Source of the DNA: Collinsella aerofaciens
GTDB taxonomy: Bacteria > Actinomycetota > Coriobacteriia > Coriobacteriales > Coriobacteriaceae
DNA: 64,000 nucleotides
Assembly (NCBI RefSeq): GCF_028206995.1
Contig: NZ_JAQLFL010000003.1
Span: 62,001-126,000, forward strand
Direction of reading: 5' to 3'
How positions within the stretch are numbered: the first letter of the stretch is position 1; every line of letters begins with the position of its first letter. Below the pieces are notes generated by a model, which searched no databases, was not told the origin of the DNA, and worked only from the letters and a program-made list of their open reading frames with translations. Both the position numbers and the translations under genes were made by a program. Shown one piece after another: positions 53,571 through 61,878 of the stretch.

Positions 53571-53870
53571 CTACCTCCCCTTGACGGCGCTAAGCGGCTT
53601 CGGCTCGAAGTGCTCGTCGCGCTCGACGGCGGCGAACCCCATCTGGCGGTTCAGCTCGGCCATCTCCTTGATGCTGAAGTAGCCGAGCTCGTCGTCGTAG
53701 CCCTCGACGAGGCCGAACGCCTCGTCCGTCCCATCGAACTCGAGCAGCCACCAGTCCCATCCGTTCACGCACGAGAAGTAGTGGACGTATACCGTGGGGT
53801 CTTCCGCGCCGTCTTGCTCATAGAGCCTCGGCAGCCCCTCCGCAATCTCCCTCGTCATCAGCTCCTGCAT
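53571..53870 (-). CDS. DUF2958 family protein
   Basis: The 99-residue protein matches the DUF2958 pattern: GLPRLYEQDGAEDPTVYVHYFS, a WDWWLLEFD strand, GYDDELGYFSIKEMAELN and the ending ERDEHFEP. Members are found almost only on plasmids and integrative elements, and their role is unknown. The frame extends 51 codons upstream, but the GGAGG six bases before ATG 53870 and the family start support the shorter form. Confidence 0.78.
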   Translation of the reverse strand: MQELMTREIAEGLPRLYEQDGAEDPTVYVHYFSCVNGWDWWLLEFDGTDEAFGLVEGYDDELGYFSIKEMAELNRQMGFAAVERDEHFEPKPLSAVKGR

Positions 53871-54260
53871 GTCTTCCTCCGTTTCCGGGCACGCTGCCCT
53901 GAACATCTCGCCCTTGCGGGCAAAGCCGAATGGCGACGCCGCGCGTCGTCGGTCGGCTTTGCTCCCTGCAAAGCCGCACCGGAGCGAAGACGGGTCAAGG
54001 GAGTCCATGACGACCTCCACCAACCGGAGCGGAGCGGAGGTTTGTGCGGGGTCTCATGGGCCCCTTGACGCGGCGTAGCGGAGGTGCCACCCACGTAACG
54101 GATACGAGGTCATGACCGACGAATGCCACCGAAACGCTTGAAATCATTGGTCAAGACTGAAGAGAGGCGGCCGCCCCTAACGGACGGCCGCCTTAGCGAG
54201 CCTTACTAATTCGGTTCTTGTATATGATCCGAGACGCCCGCCAGGCAAATCCCGACAATC
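53871..54260. other. Leader and terminator region without a gene
   Basis: A perfect 10-base stem (53920-53929 with 53953-53962) lies in the 5' leader of the DUF2958 gene. A 9-base stem (54165-54173 with 54185-54193) stands behind the restriction subunit gene and may terminate it. Repeated GGAGCGGAG pieces lie around 54020-54040. No gene is supported. Confidence 0.45.
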
Positions 54261-57170
54261 CTAGTGATAGTCGTTTGCGAAGGAGCCGTAGAAGAGCGCC
54301 TTACAGTCGACATCGCTGTAGCCCATCACGGCATCCTGCACATCGGATCGCAAGAGGTTGAGCACCTTGTACACGCCCTCGCCCATATCCCCGACGAAGA
54401 GTACCTGCTTGAACACATCGGGATAATCGCGCAGATAGGTCACATAGCCCCTAAGCTTTGCTAGCGTGTCGCCGAGGAACTCGCCATGAGGGTCAACGAT
54501 GGACGGCCTGATGACGCCCGCTGCATCCTTCACGAAGAAGAGGAAGTCTGGATGCAGGGCCTTGCGTCCCACCGAAGACATGTACGGAATCGAAAACGCC
54601 TTAGCAGACATGCTGCCCGACGGATTGCGATAGAAGGCAACCGTGCGATTCTTTGCCAATTCGTTCCTAACGATATAGTCTTCCGCCGGGTTCAGGTCGA
54701 GCGGGCAGAGGCCGTCCTCTTTCTGCACGATATGGCACGGATATTTAGCGAAGTCGTCCGACGTGCTGGTAGACGTGGGCCACTCTATCTTTGTGAGGCG
54801 CTTGCCCTCAGTTTCACGGGCCAGCTCGTCGTAGCGCTGCTTTGCCGCGTCGTTAAGGTAGTCATAATCGCCAGATCCATCGACCTTATCGAAGTATTCC
54901 TTTCGGCATTGAGCCGCCCAGCCCTCGAGCGCATCAACGATGGCCTGCGTGCGCACCGCTGCGGCAAGGCGCAGGTCGCACCCGGGCCGCCCAAGCTCCT
55001 TGAAGTTGGCGCGACGATACTCATTCGCAAACTCCTTAGTGAAATGCATGTCGGCGTCGCGGGCGGCCTTTCTGAGGCCCTCGGCGTCCGTGCGGGCCTC
55101 CTCCTGCTCCTGGTCCTCGGTCTCGTTGAGCTTGTCGAGCGTGATCTTGACGGTCTCGGCAACCTCTACGTCGTGTTTGGCTTCGCGGTACTCGTCCTCG
55201 TTAGCAACGATGTATCCCTTGAGCTTCTGGACGAACTGTTTTTTCACGTCGGCCGCGGCATTGACATCGAGGCCAGTCTCGACAAGCAGAGTCGCCGTCT
55301 TAACCAGGCTCTGGAATTCGTTCCTGGCCTTTTTCGGAATGCGCTGCACGGGGATGGAATCGAAGGCTGTGCGGATGCCCTGCCACTCCTGATGCGTGAA
55401 AGACTGCTCGCGCTTGGTGGGCGGCTTGGGCTTTGCCATGGGCACGGGTATTACGACCGAGACGGGCTGGGTCGGCTCGGTCTGTGCGGAACTTGGCTCA
55501 GGTGTCGCAGGTTGCTGCGGGGCAGACGCTGCAACGTAGTTGCCCGTTGCGGGCTGAGGCGCCAGCTCCGCTTCTGGCGCCGGGACGTCGACGGGCCTGA
55601 CCGCCGAGGCAAGCGAGGGCTGCGCTCCCTGCATGTCCAACGGCTCCTGAATCGCGATGCCGGCAAGCGGCGCCTGGTAGCCGGGTTGTGCCTGCCGCGC
55701 CGCCTCGATGGCTTTCTCGTTCTCCTCGTACGCCTTGAGCTCCTGTTGGTAGTCGGCTTCGGACTTGGGCGCAGCCGCCGTGATAGTCACGGGGTTGAGA
55801 ACGATGTTCTGCTTGCCGATGGAGCTCTCGCCCATGTCGTCCTTGCGGCCCATGAGGTAGTCGACCACGTCCTGAGTGCTCTCGGGATTGAACTGGGGCA
55901 GGTAGCAGGCGACGGAGTTCAAAAGATCATCGGATTCGATGCGCCGCGCAAGTGGAGTGCGTACCATACGTCCCACGAGCTGTGCGATATAGGTCGAGTC
56001 CGAACGCCTGCGCTGCGAGAAGATGACCTCCGCTCGCGGGCAGTCCCATCCGTTGGAGACAGCCTCCTTGGCGAAGAGCACGCGAATGCGCGAGGTGTCC
56101 TGAACGAACTCGGGTTCGACATAGGGAATAAGGTATTTTCCCGCCGCGATGTCCTTATGCTCGCCGAAGACGTTGGCGAACGACATCGCCTCGGAAAGGC
56201 CGGGGACCAGGCCCGTGATCTGGTCGCACATCTCAGCCAGGGCCGAGTTGCTCACGTTGTCCGCCGCTTGGATGAGCAGCAGCGGGTTGACGGGGCTCTC
56301 GCCCTCACGGGCACAGTACTCGCCCCATTCGCGGCAAGTCAGGGCATAGCGCTCGCACGCCATAGTGAGGTACTGGTGCTCGACCGGGTCGTCCTTCTCT
56401 GGCACGCGCAACTCGATGATGTCCTTGAGCAGACCTGACTCCTGGACCTCGCGAGGGGTCACAGCGACCTTTGGCATACGTACGCGATCGGCGCGCTGGT
56501 CCATGGCCGCCTCGAACCTCTGCGGCGTGGCAGAGACCCCGACGACGATGGGCATCGCTGCACGGCCGTCGAGCCCATCAATGAGGCTGGCGTAGATCGT
56601 CGCGGTGCCGCGCTCGCTCGAGGCATTGGCCCCCAGACCGCGATGGGCCTCGTCTATGAACAGATAGAGGTTACGCTCCGGGTCCCTGATGGTGCGGTCA
56701 AGGATGTCCCAGAACACGCGGCCGGAGTTGGCCTCACTACCCTTGGTGAGCAGGCCGTTCTTACTGAGTAGGTCCTTGCTGAGGAAATAGACGTGGCGCG
56801 GCTCGAGAATGTCGTGCGCGGCTCCGAAGTCGTTGGTAATTGTGACCAGGTGGCGCCTGTCAAGGATGCTGTCTGCCAGCTTGTCCGCCACGTTTGAGAA
56901 ACGCACGCTCGTCTGCTCGTTCAGGCTCGGGGAATCCGAGAGCCAAAGAACGACGGCATTCTCGTCGGGCATGAGGCTCAGATCGTCGTCTCCGAAGAAG
57001 AGCGCTTCGATCGTCGCTGCGCACATGACCGTTTTGCCCGACCCCGTGGGAGATGCGAGGCATATCGAGGACAGCTCGCCGTCCTGCTCGTAGCGTCGGC
57101 GCATCGACTGCAACTTGTTCGCCAGGGTCGCGACCGCACCGGCTTGGAAATCCTTAAGTTCGACTCTCAT
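54261..57170 (-). CDS. res: Type III restriction enzyme helicase subunit (Res)
   Basis: The 969-residue protein is an SF2 helicase-nuclease with Walker A ASPTGSGKTV (39-48), the DEAH box (173-176), the GVSATPQRFEA motif and the GWDCPRAEVIFSQ and QLVGRMVRTP motifs V and VI. A C-terminal region (PDFLFFVKDAAGVIRPSIVDPHGEFLGDT) may contain the nuclease site. The ATG at 57170, with GAGG upstream, starts two bases after the mod stop, so Mod and Res are coupled. With Mod it would cut unmodified DNA after ATP-driven translocation or diffusion. It is probably inactive without a full Mod. Confidence 0.9.
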   Translation of the reverse strand: MRVELKDFQAGAVATLANKLQSMRRRYEQDGELSSICLASPTGSGKTVMCAATIEALFFGDDDLSLMPDENAVVLWLSDSPSLNEQTSVRFSNVADKLADSILDRRHLVTITNDFGAAHDILEPRHVYFLSKDLLSKNGLLTKGSEANSGRVFWDILDRTIRDPERNLYLFIDEAHRGLGANASSERGTATIYASLIDGLDGRAAMPIVVGVSATPQRFEAAMDQRADRVRMPKVAVTPREVQESGLLKDIIELRVPEKDDPVEHQYLTMACERYALTCREWGEYCAREGESPVNPLLLIQAADNVSNSALAEMCDQITGLVPGLSEAMSFANVFGEHKDIAAGKYLIPYVEPEFVQDTSRIRVLFAKEAVSNGWDCPRAEVIFSQRRRSDSTYIAQLVGRMVRTPLARRIESDDLLNSVACYLPQFNPESTQDVVDYLMGRKDDMGESSIGKQNIVLNPVTITAAAPKSEADYQQELKAYEENEKAIEAARQAQPGYQAPLAGIAIQEPLDMQGAQPSLASAVRPVDVPAPEAELAPQPATGNYVAASAPQQPATPEPSSAQTEPTQPVSVVIPVPMAKPKPPTKREQSFTHQEWQGIRTAFDSIPVQRIPKKARNEFQSLVKTATLLVETGLDVNAAADVKKQFVQKLKGYIVANEDEYREAKHDVEVAETVKITLDKLNETEDQEQEEARTDAEGLRKAARDADMHFTKEFANEYRRANFKELGRPGCDLRLAAAVRTQAIVDALEGWAAQCRKEYFDKVDGSGDYDYLNDAAKQRYDELARETEGKRLTKIEWPTSTSTSDDFAKYPCHIVQKEDGLCPLDLNPAEDYIVRNELAKNRTVAFYRNPSGSMSAKAFSIPYMSSVGRKALHPDFLFFVKDAAGVIRPSIVDPHGEFLGDTLAKLRGYVTYLRDYPDVFKQVLFVGDMGEGVYKVLNLLRSDVQDAVMGYSDVDCKALFYGSFANDYH

Positions 57171-57172
57171 GT

Positions 57173-59110
57173 TTACCTCACCGCATCCTCGGCGGCAATC
57201 TTGAACGATTGCAGGTAGTTCTCGTACAGGCGGACGACGTCGAGCCCAGGCAGTTGTGCCTTGACGGAGGCGTATCGAGCCGTGTCGTCCGTGATCACAT
57301 AGGCGCACCCTATGCTGGCATTCTGCTTGACGGCGTCTATGAAAGCGCCGACCGAAGCAAAGTCGAAGAGGACGGCGTAGGCGTCGGCCATGGCAAAGCC
57401 CGGCTGCTCGTGCTTGATGATGCTGCCACGCGAACCAGCGCGCAGCCAGAGCAGGGGCGCGATCTCCTCGAAGGCCACGCCCAGCTCGACGGCGTCCGGG
57501 TCTTCGTAGGTGAGGTCAAAGAAGACGGCGTTTTCCTCGAAGCCGTCGGCCATGGGGAACTCGTCGGTGAACTTGTAGTCACCCTTGATGGAATCGCCCT
57601 CGGGCGTCTTACCCGTGATGGCCGCCGTGACGCGTGGTTTGGTAACGTACTGGCAGATGCCCAGCGCCTCCCATTCGGGGTCGCCCTGGCGAAGACCGCG
57701 CTTGGTGAGCTTTTTGGATTCGTCCTCGGAGACCTCGTTATTCGTTACGCTGATGGAGCGCCTGCGCCCGCCGTCCTGATGGTTCAAGCGCATGACGGCA
57801 TGTGCCGTGGTGCCCGATCCTGAGAAGAAATCGACTACAAGGGCGTCGGGCTTGTCGGCAACAACGGAAGCGATTGAGAGCTCGGTCGCATAAAGGGACT
57901 TTGGAAATGTGAAGCGCCTATCGCCGATGAACTTTTTGATATATCGGCTCCCGTATTCACCGGCAGAGAACTGCGTGCCACTCCAAACAGTTGTTGGAAT
58001 GGCAGAGCGCTCTCCCTGCTCTTCGAGAAGCAAGGACCCATCCTCAGCCTTGCCGATGAGTTTAATTTCTCCATTCTTGAGACGCTCCTCTTGGGAATCT
58101 CCTAGGTAAAGGAGGGAGTACCGATCACTCTTTTTGTTGTACTCACCTACTTTTGCGCACCCGCGATCAAGCTTGGCCTGTAGAGCATTCTGGGAGATCC
58201 TCCAAGTCGCCTCTCGGCCATCGGTCCTAATAGGCCAAACTGCCCTGAGACCCGTTTTTGTCGGTATCTTTGTCCAGTCTTGTTCAAGGGGGAGAGAAGC
58301 GCCGAGCTCCTTAATTGTCGCGGTCTCCTCATCGATATAGATGGGATAGAAGAGGTTCGGCCTTGCGGTGCGAGCGGCATTGGGACCGCCCCTCAGCAGC
58401 CACTCCCAACGTACTTTACGTTGGGAGCGGCTGCTCGACGCGTCATCAGCCACTTTTTCCTCAAGTTCTCCGAACTCAACGGAATAGAGTCTGCGGTCCA
58501 CTTGGCACGGCGCGGCGGTGCCAAAAAAGCAAAAGACAGCGTACTCGTCAGCTCTCTTGAACTGGTTGCCGCGGGCAACCCCGTTCTTGTTTATGGTGAT
58601 TGAAACCGTCTGGATACCGGTCGCGTTGGGAAAAACGCTCTCTAAAAGAAGCTCAAGCCTTGCGTACTCCTTCTCGTCGATCGTCACGATGAGTACGGAA
58701 TCGTTGGGGTTGAGCAGCTGCTTGGCGAGCTTGAGGCGGCGCTCCATGAAGGCAAGCCACTTGGAGTGGCGATAGGCGTCGGAGCCGTCGACGTAATCGT
58801 TGTTGTATTTCCAGTCGCGGGCGCCAGTGTTATAGGGTGGGTCAATATATATGCAGTCCACTTTGCCTGCATAGGCAAAGGCCAAGGTTTCAAGAGCATG
58901 GTAGTTTTCGCCGTTAATGACTACTTGATAGGGCTTATCGCCAGCGCGCTCGACACGCCCAGTCTCTTTGAGGCCAGCATAAATCGGCTGGTCATATTCA
59001 GCAACAGGCACGACATCGTCGACAGCAACGGAGCGGGGCTCACAATCGTTTTCGTCATATGAGGGCGATTGATATGGCTTTAGATCAGCAACCCCCCCCC
59101 CGAACGGCAT
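57173..59110 (-). CDS. mod: Type III DNA methyltransferase (Mod), main reading frame, N-terminus out of frame
   Basis: This 645-codon frame holds the catalytic core of a beta-class adenine methyltransferase: motif IV DPPYNTG (90-96), then a target-recognition region, then motif I FSGSGTTAHAV (about 429-439). The first codons are a G10 run (59092-59101). The ATG at 59110 has no ribosome binding site, and about 80 residues of the usual N-terminus are encoded in the upstream frame at 59085-59357. With nine G instead of ten the two frames join into a 727-residue protein of normal family length. The gene thus appears to be a phase-variable mod captured OFF, or a frameshift mutant. Confidence 0.85.
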   Translation of the reverse strand: MPFGGGVADLKPYQSPSYDENDCEPRSVAVDDVVPVAEYDQPIYAGLKETGRVERAGDKPYQVVINGENYHALETLAFAYAGKVDCIYIDPPYNTGARDWKYNNDYVDGSDAYRHSKWLAFMERRLKLAKQLLNPNDSVLIVTIDEKEYARLELLLESVFPNATGIQTVSITINKNGVARGNQFKRADEYAVFCFFGTAAPCQVDRRLYSVEFGELEEKVADDASSSRSQRKVRWEWLLRGGPNAARTARPNLFYPIYIDEETATIKELGASLPLEQDWTKIPTKTGLRAVWPIRTDGREATWRISQNALQAKLDRGCAKVGEYNKKSDRYSLLYLGDSQEERLKNGEIKLIGKAEDGSLLLEEQGERSAIPTTVWSGTQFSAGEYGSRYIKKFIGDRRFTFPKSLYATELSIASVVADKPDALVVDFFSGSGTTAHAVMRLNHQDGGRRRSISVTNNEVSEDESKKLTKRGLRQGDPEWEALGICQYVTKPRVTAAITGKTPEGDSIKGDYKFTDEFPMADGFEENAVFFDLTYEDPDAVELGVAFEEIAPLLWLRAGSRGSIIKHEQPGFAMADAYAVLFDFASVGAFIDAVKQNASIGCAYVITDDTARYASVKAQLPGLDVVRLYENYLQSFKIAAEDAVR

Positions 59111-59357
59111 TTACCAACCATAGCAGTTGGGAGCTAGAGTCCTCTTTTTTACCACGCTCGGGAAGCACCTGTACGACATCGCCCTCCATGATAGGCTTGC
59201 CATAAAGGCGAAGTCGCTCTGGACGGTTGTGTTCAAATACAAGCCCAAACTGGCGCTGCGCAGCAAAGGCGCGGATGTCGGCAGCGAGCTGACGATCGCC
59301 CAGCTTGACAGCGCGATCAACAAGGTTCTGAACGACCGCTTGCGCCGTCTGAGACAT
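59085..59357 (-). CDS. mod: N-terminal part of Mod, cut off at the G10 run
   Basis: Starting with ATG at 59357 (GGGAG box six bases upstream) this frame encodes 90 residues that match the N-terminus of full-length Mod proteins (VVQNLVDRAVKLGDRQLAADIRAFA, LVFEHNRPERLRLYGKPIMEGDVVQVLP). It then reads through the G10 run and stops at once (AVRGGGC-stop). It overlaps the preceding RHH gene by one base. As assembled it would make only a truncated peptide. Confidence 0.8.
   Translation of the reverse strand: MSQTAQAVVQNLVDRAVKLGDRQLAADIRAFAAQRQFGLVFEHNRPERLRLYGKPIMEGDVVQVLPERGKKEDSSSQLLWLVNAVRGGGC
59092..59101 (-). repeat. G10 homopolymer tract in mod (slippage site)
   Basis: Ten consecutive C on the plus strand are ten G in mod. 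With G10 the N-terminal frame ends at TGA three codons later; with G9 (or G12) it continues into VADLKPYQ of the catalytic frame. Homopolymer G runs of this length slip during replication and drive on-off switching of type III mod genes in several pathogens. Confidence 0.85.
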
Positions 59358-59524
59358 CACTTCTCCCCCTTGCACTTCTCGTCAATCCATTCGCGCAGGA
59401 CTTTAGCCACCGTCTTATCCTGGCGCGCGGCATAGGACTTAAGAGCCCGCTTATCCTCGCGGGTTATCGAGAGCGTGAACTTATCTAGCTCCCTTTCGGC
59501 ATGAACAGCCTGATCTTCCTCCAT
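59357..59524 (-). CDS. 55-residue RHH protein ahead of mod
   Basis: A 55-residue frame from ATG 59524 (GGAGG seven bases upstream) encodes an acidic N-terminus and a ribbon-helix-helix unit (DKFTLSITREDKRALKSYAA, KTVAKVLREWIDE). Its TGA overlaps the ATG of mod by one base. The perfect palindrome at 59589-59610, over the promoter, is a fitting operator. It probably represses the restriction-modification operon, which would matter when the element enters a new host. Its short length makes it easy to miss. Confidence 0.82.
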   Translation of the reverse strand: MEEDQAVHAERELDKFTLSITREDKRALKSYAARQDKTVAKVLREWIDEKCKGEK

Positions 59525-59588
59525 GATCGCCCCTCCGAATTGACCCGTTCTACGTTCCTTAATTGACCGAAATCATTTTACTTCAGAA

Positions 59589-59610
59589 TACGTAATTACG
59601 TAATTACGTA
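59589..59610 (-). promoter_or_regulatory. 22-base palindromic operator of the RM operon
   Basis: The 22 bases form a perfect palindrome built from TACGTAAT units repeated with an 8-base period. It lies 65 bases before the RHH start, just upstream of a -10-like TAAAAT on the minus strand. RHH repressors typically bind such repeated short palindromes. Confidence 0.65.
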
Positions 59611-59968
59611 TGCAAATTTGAGCCATGCATCACTCAATCACTAGTCAGTATTCGTTGACGAATCGTTGGGGATAACGAATATATCGAGGTAGACAGTCGT
59701 TTTTACCGTCTGCGAGTACCAGCAAATCGATACTCAAAACGTCGTGAGTACATTTTGAGTACCAGTCCGAGCGGCCTCTTGCGGGCGGACGCGATCTGCC
59801 GGTCAGCATTAATTGAAATAAATTGATGGCGTTGCTTCGGTAATTGAAAACACTTTAAAAAATACCAGCAAACAATAATCCCAGCTAAACAGCTTGAGAG
59901 ATTGCGTGGCTGGTTTGCATGTACCACATACACCACAGCACACACGCGCCCATGGCAGGCAAATAAAA
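59611..59968. other. Gene-free right end of the mobile element
   Basis: An inverted pair TACTCAAAA / TTTTGAGTA (about 59731-59739 and 59752-59760) and a direct repeat GAGTACCAG (59703-59711 and 59756-59764) are present. Repeats of this kind near a tyrosine-integrase att site often serve as arm-type integrase sites. The only longer frame has no start signal. I see no supported gene. Confidence 0.45.
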
Positions 59969-59970
59969 AA

Positions 59971-59998
59971 CGAGGGAGGCCGTTTCCGACCTCCCTCG
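59971..59998 (-). terminator. Rho-independent terminator now serving guaA
   Basis: A 9-base stem (59971-59979 with 59990-59998) is followed on the minus strand by TTTTTTATTT. It starts 15 bases after the guaA stop, inside the inferred element, which would thus supply a replacement terminator. Confidence 0.85.
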
Positions 59999-60012
59999 CA
60001 AAGGGCTATTTA

Positions 60013-60027
60013 CTATTCCCACTCGAT
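60013..60027 (-). other. att-like site at the guaA 3' end (right boundary)
   Basis: These bases encode the last GuaA residues IEWE and the TAG stop. A near-identical copy is at 41274-41288. The reading frame of guaA is preserved, as is usual for islands that target this gene. Confidence 0.7.
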
Positions 60028-61611
60028 CGTCGCGGGCGGCTTGGACGTGATGTCGTAGCACACGCGGTTGGCGCCGGGGACCTCGGCCACGATACGGCCG
60101 GAAATGCGGGCCAGCACGTCGTAGGGCAGCTTGGCCCAGTCGGCGGTCATGGCATCGCTGGACTCGACGGCGCGCAGGATGATCGGGCGCTGATAGGTGC
60201 GCTCGTCGCCCATGACGCCCACGGACTTAATGTCGGGCAGAACCGCAAAGTACTGCCAGCAGCTGTGCTCGGAGTTGCGCTCGCCGGTCTGCTCAAACAG
60301 ACGCTGGTTGTAGGCGTCGAGCTCCTCGCGCACGATAGCGTCGGCGTTCTTGAGAATCTCGAGCTTCTCCTTGTCGACCGCGCCGATGATGCGGATGGCC
60401 AGACCCGGGCCCGGGAAAGGCTGGCGGAACACGATATGACCCGGCAGGCCGAGCGCCAGACCAAGTGCGCGGACCTCGTCCTTAAAGAAGTGATCGAGCG
60501 GCTCGATGAGGTCGAAGTGCACGCCCTCGGGGAACGGGATTAGGTTGTGATGGCTCTTGATGGTGGCCGTCTTGCCGCCCGTCTTGCGAGCGCCGGACTC
60601 GATGATGTCGGGGTAGATGGTGCCCTGGGCCAGGTACTTGACCGGCTTGCCGTCGGTCTCGAGCTGCTGCGCCACGGCGAAGAACTCTTTCCAGAACTGC
60701 GTACCGATGATGCGGCGCTTCTCCTCGGGCTCGGTCACGCCGGCCAGAAGCTCGGCATAACGGTCCTCGGCGTGGACGTGGATAAAGTCGACGTCAAACT
60801 GCTTGGTGAAGACCTCCTCCACCTGCTCGGGCTCGCCCTTGCGCAGCAGGCCGTGGTTGATGAACACGCAGGTCATCTGCTTGCCCACGGCGCGGGCACC
60901 CAGTGCAGCCACGACGGAGGAGTCAACGCCGCCGGACAGGGCAAGAATCACGCGGTCGTTGCCGACCTTCTCGCGGAACTCGGCCGTCATGGTCTCGACC
61001 AGGTTGTCCATGCTCCAGTTGGGCTCCAGGCCGCAGATCTCAAACAGGAAGTTGCTCAGCAGCTGCTGACCATACTCGGAGTGCTTGACCTCGGGGTGGA
61101 ACTGCGTTGTGAAGATCTTGCGCTCGGGGCACTCCATGGCAGCAACCGGGCACACGTCGGTGCTGGCGGTAACGGTAAAGCCCTCGGGCACCTCGGAAAC
61201 GGCGTCGCGGTGGCTCATCCACACGGTCTGCTCCATGGGCGTAGAGTTAAAGAGCTTGGCACCAGCCGTGCGCGTGATGGTGGCGCGGCCATACTCGCCC
61301 ACCTCAGAGTGGCCGACCTTGCCGCCGAGCGTCACGGCCGTGATCTGATGGCCGTAGCAAAAGCCCAGGACGGGAAGGCCCAGGTCAAAGATGGCGGGAT
61401 CGATAGACGGAGCGTCCTCGGCATACACGGAAGCCGGGCCGCCGGAAAGGATGAGCGCAGAGGCGTTCATCTCGCGAATCTCGTCGGCCGAGATGTCGCA
61501 GGGGACGATCTCGGAATACACGTTGAGGTCGCGGACGCGACGGGCAATGAGCTGACCGTACTGCGCACCAAAGTCGAGTACGAGGACCTTTGCGGAAGCC
61601 TTTTGATCCAT
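60013..61611 (-). CDS. guaA: GMP synthase (glutamine-hydrolysing)
   Basis: The 532-residue protein has the class I glutamine amidotransferase domain with catalytic C85 in GFCYGHQ and the His-Glu pair in TQFHPEVKHSE. It also has the ATP pyrophosphatase P-loop ALSGGVDSSV and the C-terminal dimerisation domain ending KPPATIEWE. It converts XMP to GMP in the cytoplasm. The ATG at 61611 has GGGGGAA in front; the 12 codons further upstream are not conserved. The gene is intact although it is the insertion target of the mobile element. Confidence 0.97.
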   Translation of the reverse strand: MDQKASAKVLVLDFGAQYGQLIARRVRDLNVYSEIVPCDISADEIREMNASALILSGGPASVYAEDAPSIDPAIFDLGLPVLGFCYGHQITAVTLGGKVGHSEVGEYGRATITRTAGAKLFNSTPMEQTVWMSHRDAVSEVPEGFTVTASTDVCPVAAMECPERKIFTTQFHPEVKHSEYGQQLLSNFLFEICGLEPNWSMDNLVETMTAEFREKVGNDRVILALSGGVDSSVVAALGARAVGKQMTCVFINHGLLRKGEPEQVEEVFTKQFDVDFIHVHAEDRYAELLAGVTEPEEKRRIIGTQFWKEFFAVAQQLETDGKPVKYLAQGTIYPDIIESGARKTGGKTATIKSHHNLIPFPEGVHFDLIEPLDHFFKDEVRALGLALGLPGHIVFRQPFPGPGLAIRIIGAVDKEKLEILKNADAIVREELDAYNQRLFEQTGERNSEHSCWQYFAVLPDIKSVGVMGDERTYQRPIILRAVESSDAMTADWAKLPYDVLARISGRIVAEVPGANRVCYDITSKPPATIEWE

Positions 61612-61878
61612 GGTTCCCCCTCTTGTTGGCGGGGAGCCGGTGCCCACCCGCGTGAATGAACGAAAATAACCTCCATAGTGTACACGTTATATGGGGTTTC
61701 TCGCCCCTCGCAGCCATCAGCGCACGGCAAACGCACGACCTGGGCCCTTATTTGACGGCAATTGAAGTGTTTTCAAACGTTACAGATGATGTAATACGTT
61801 TGAACATTGGACGCCCTGTGCCACAATACTGCCGAACGACTCCGCCTCTGCGGCGGCAAATACGATAGGAATACCAGC

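Larger units (their letters stand above)
41274..60027. mobile_element. Integrative mobilizable element inserted at the 3' end of guaA
   Basis: The last 15 bases of guaA (60013-60027) reappear at 41274-41288 with one mismatch and in the same orientation. Between them lie excisionase, tyrosine integrase, relaxosome, VapE-like, relaxase and VirD4-like genes, then cargo including a type III restriction-modification system. A full mating-pair apparatus is absent, so the element should be mobilised by a helper. The guaA 3' end is a well-known target of tyrosine-integrase islands. Boundaries are inferred from the duplicated end. Confidence 0.72.

Noticed and set aside
53571..54023. Longer form of the DUF2958 protein starting at 54023
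   Set aside because: The extra 51 residues are basic and unlike the family, and the GGAGG box in front of ATG 53870 supports the shorter form.
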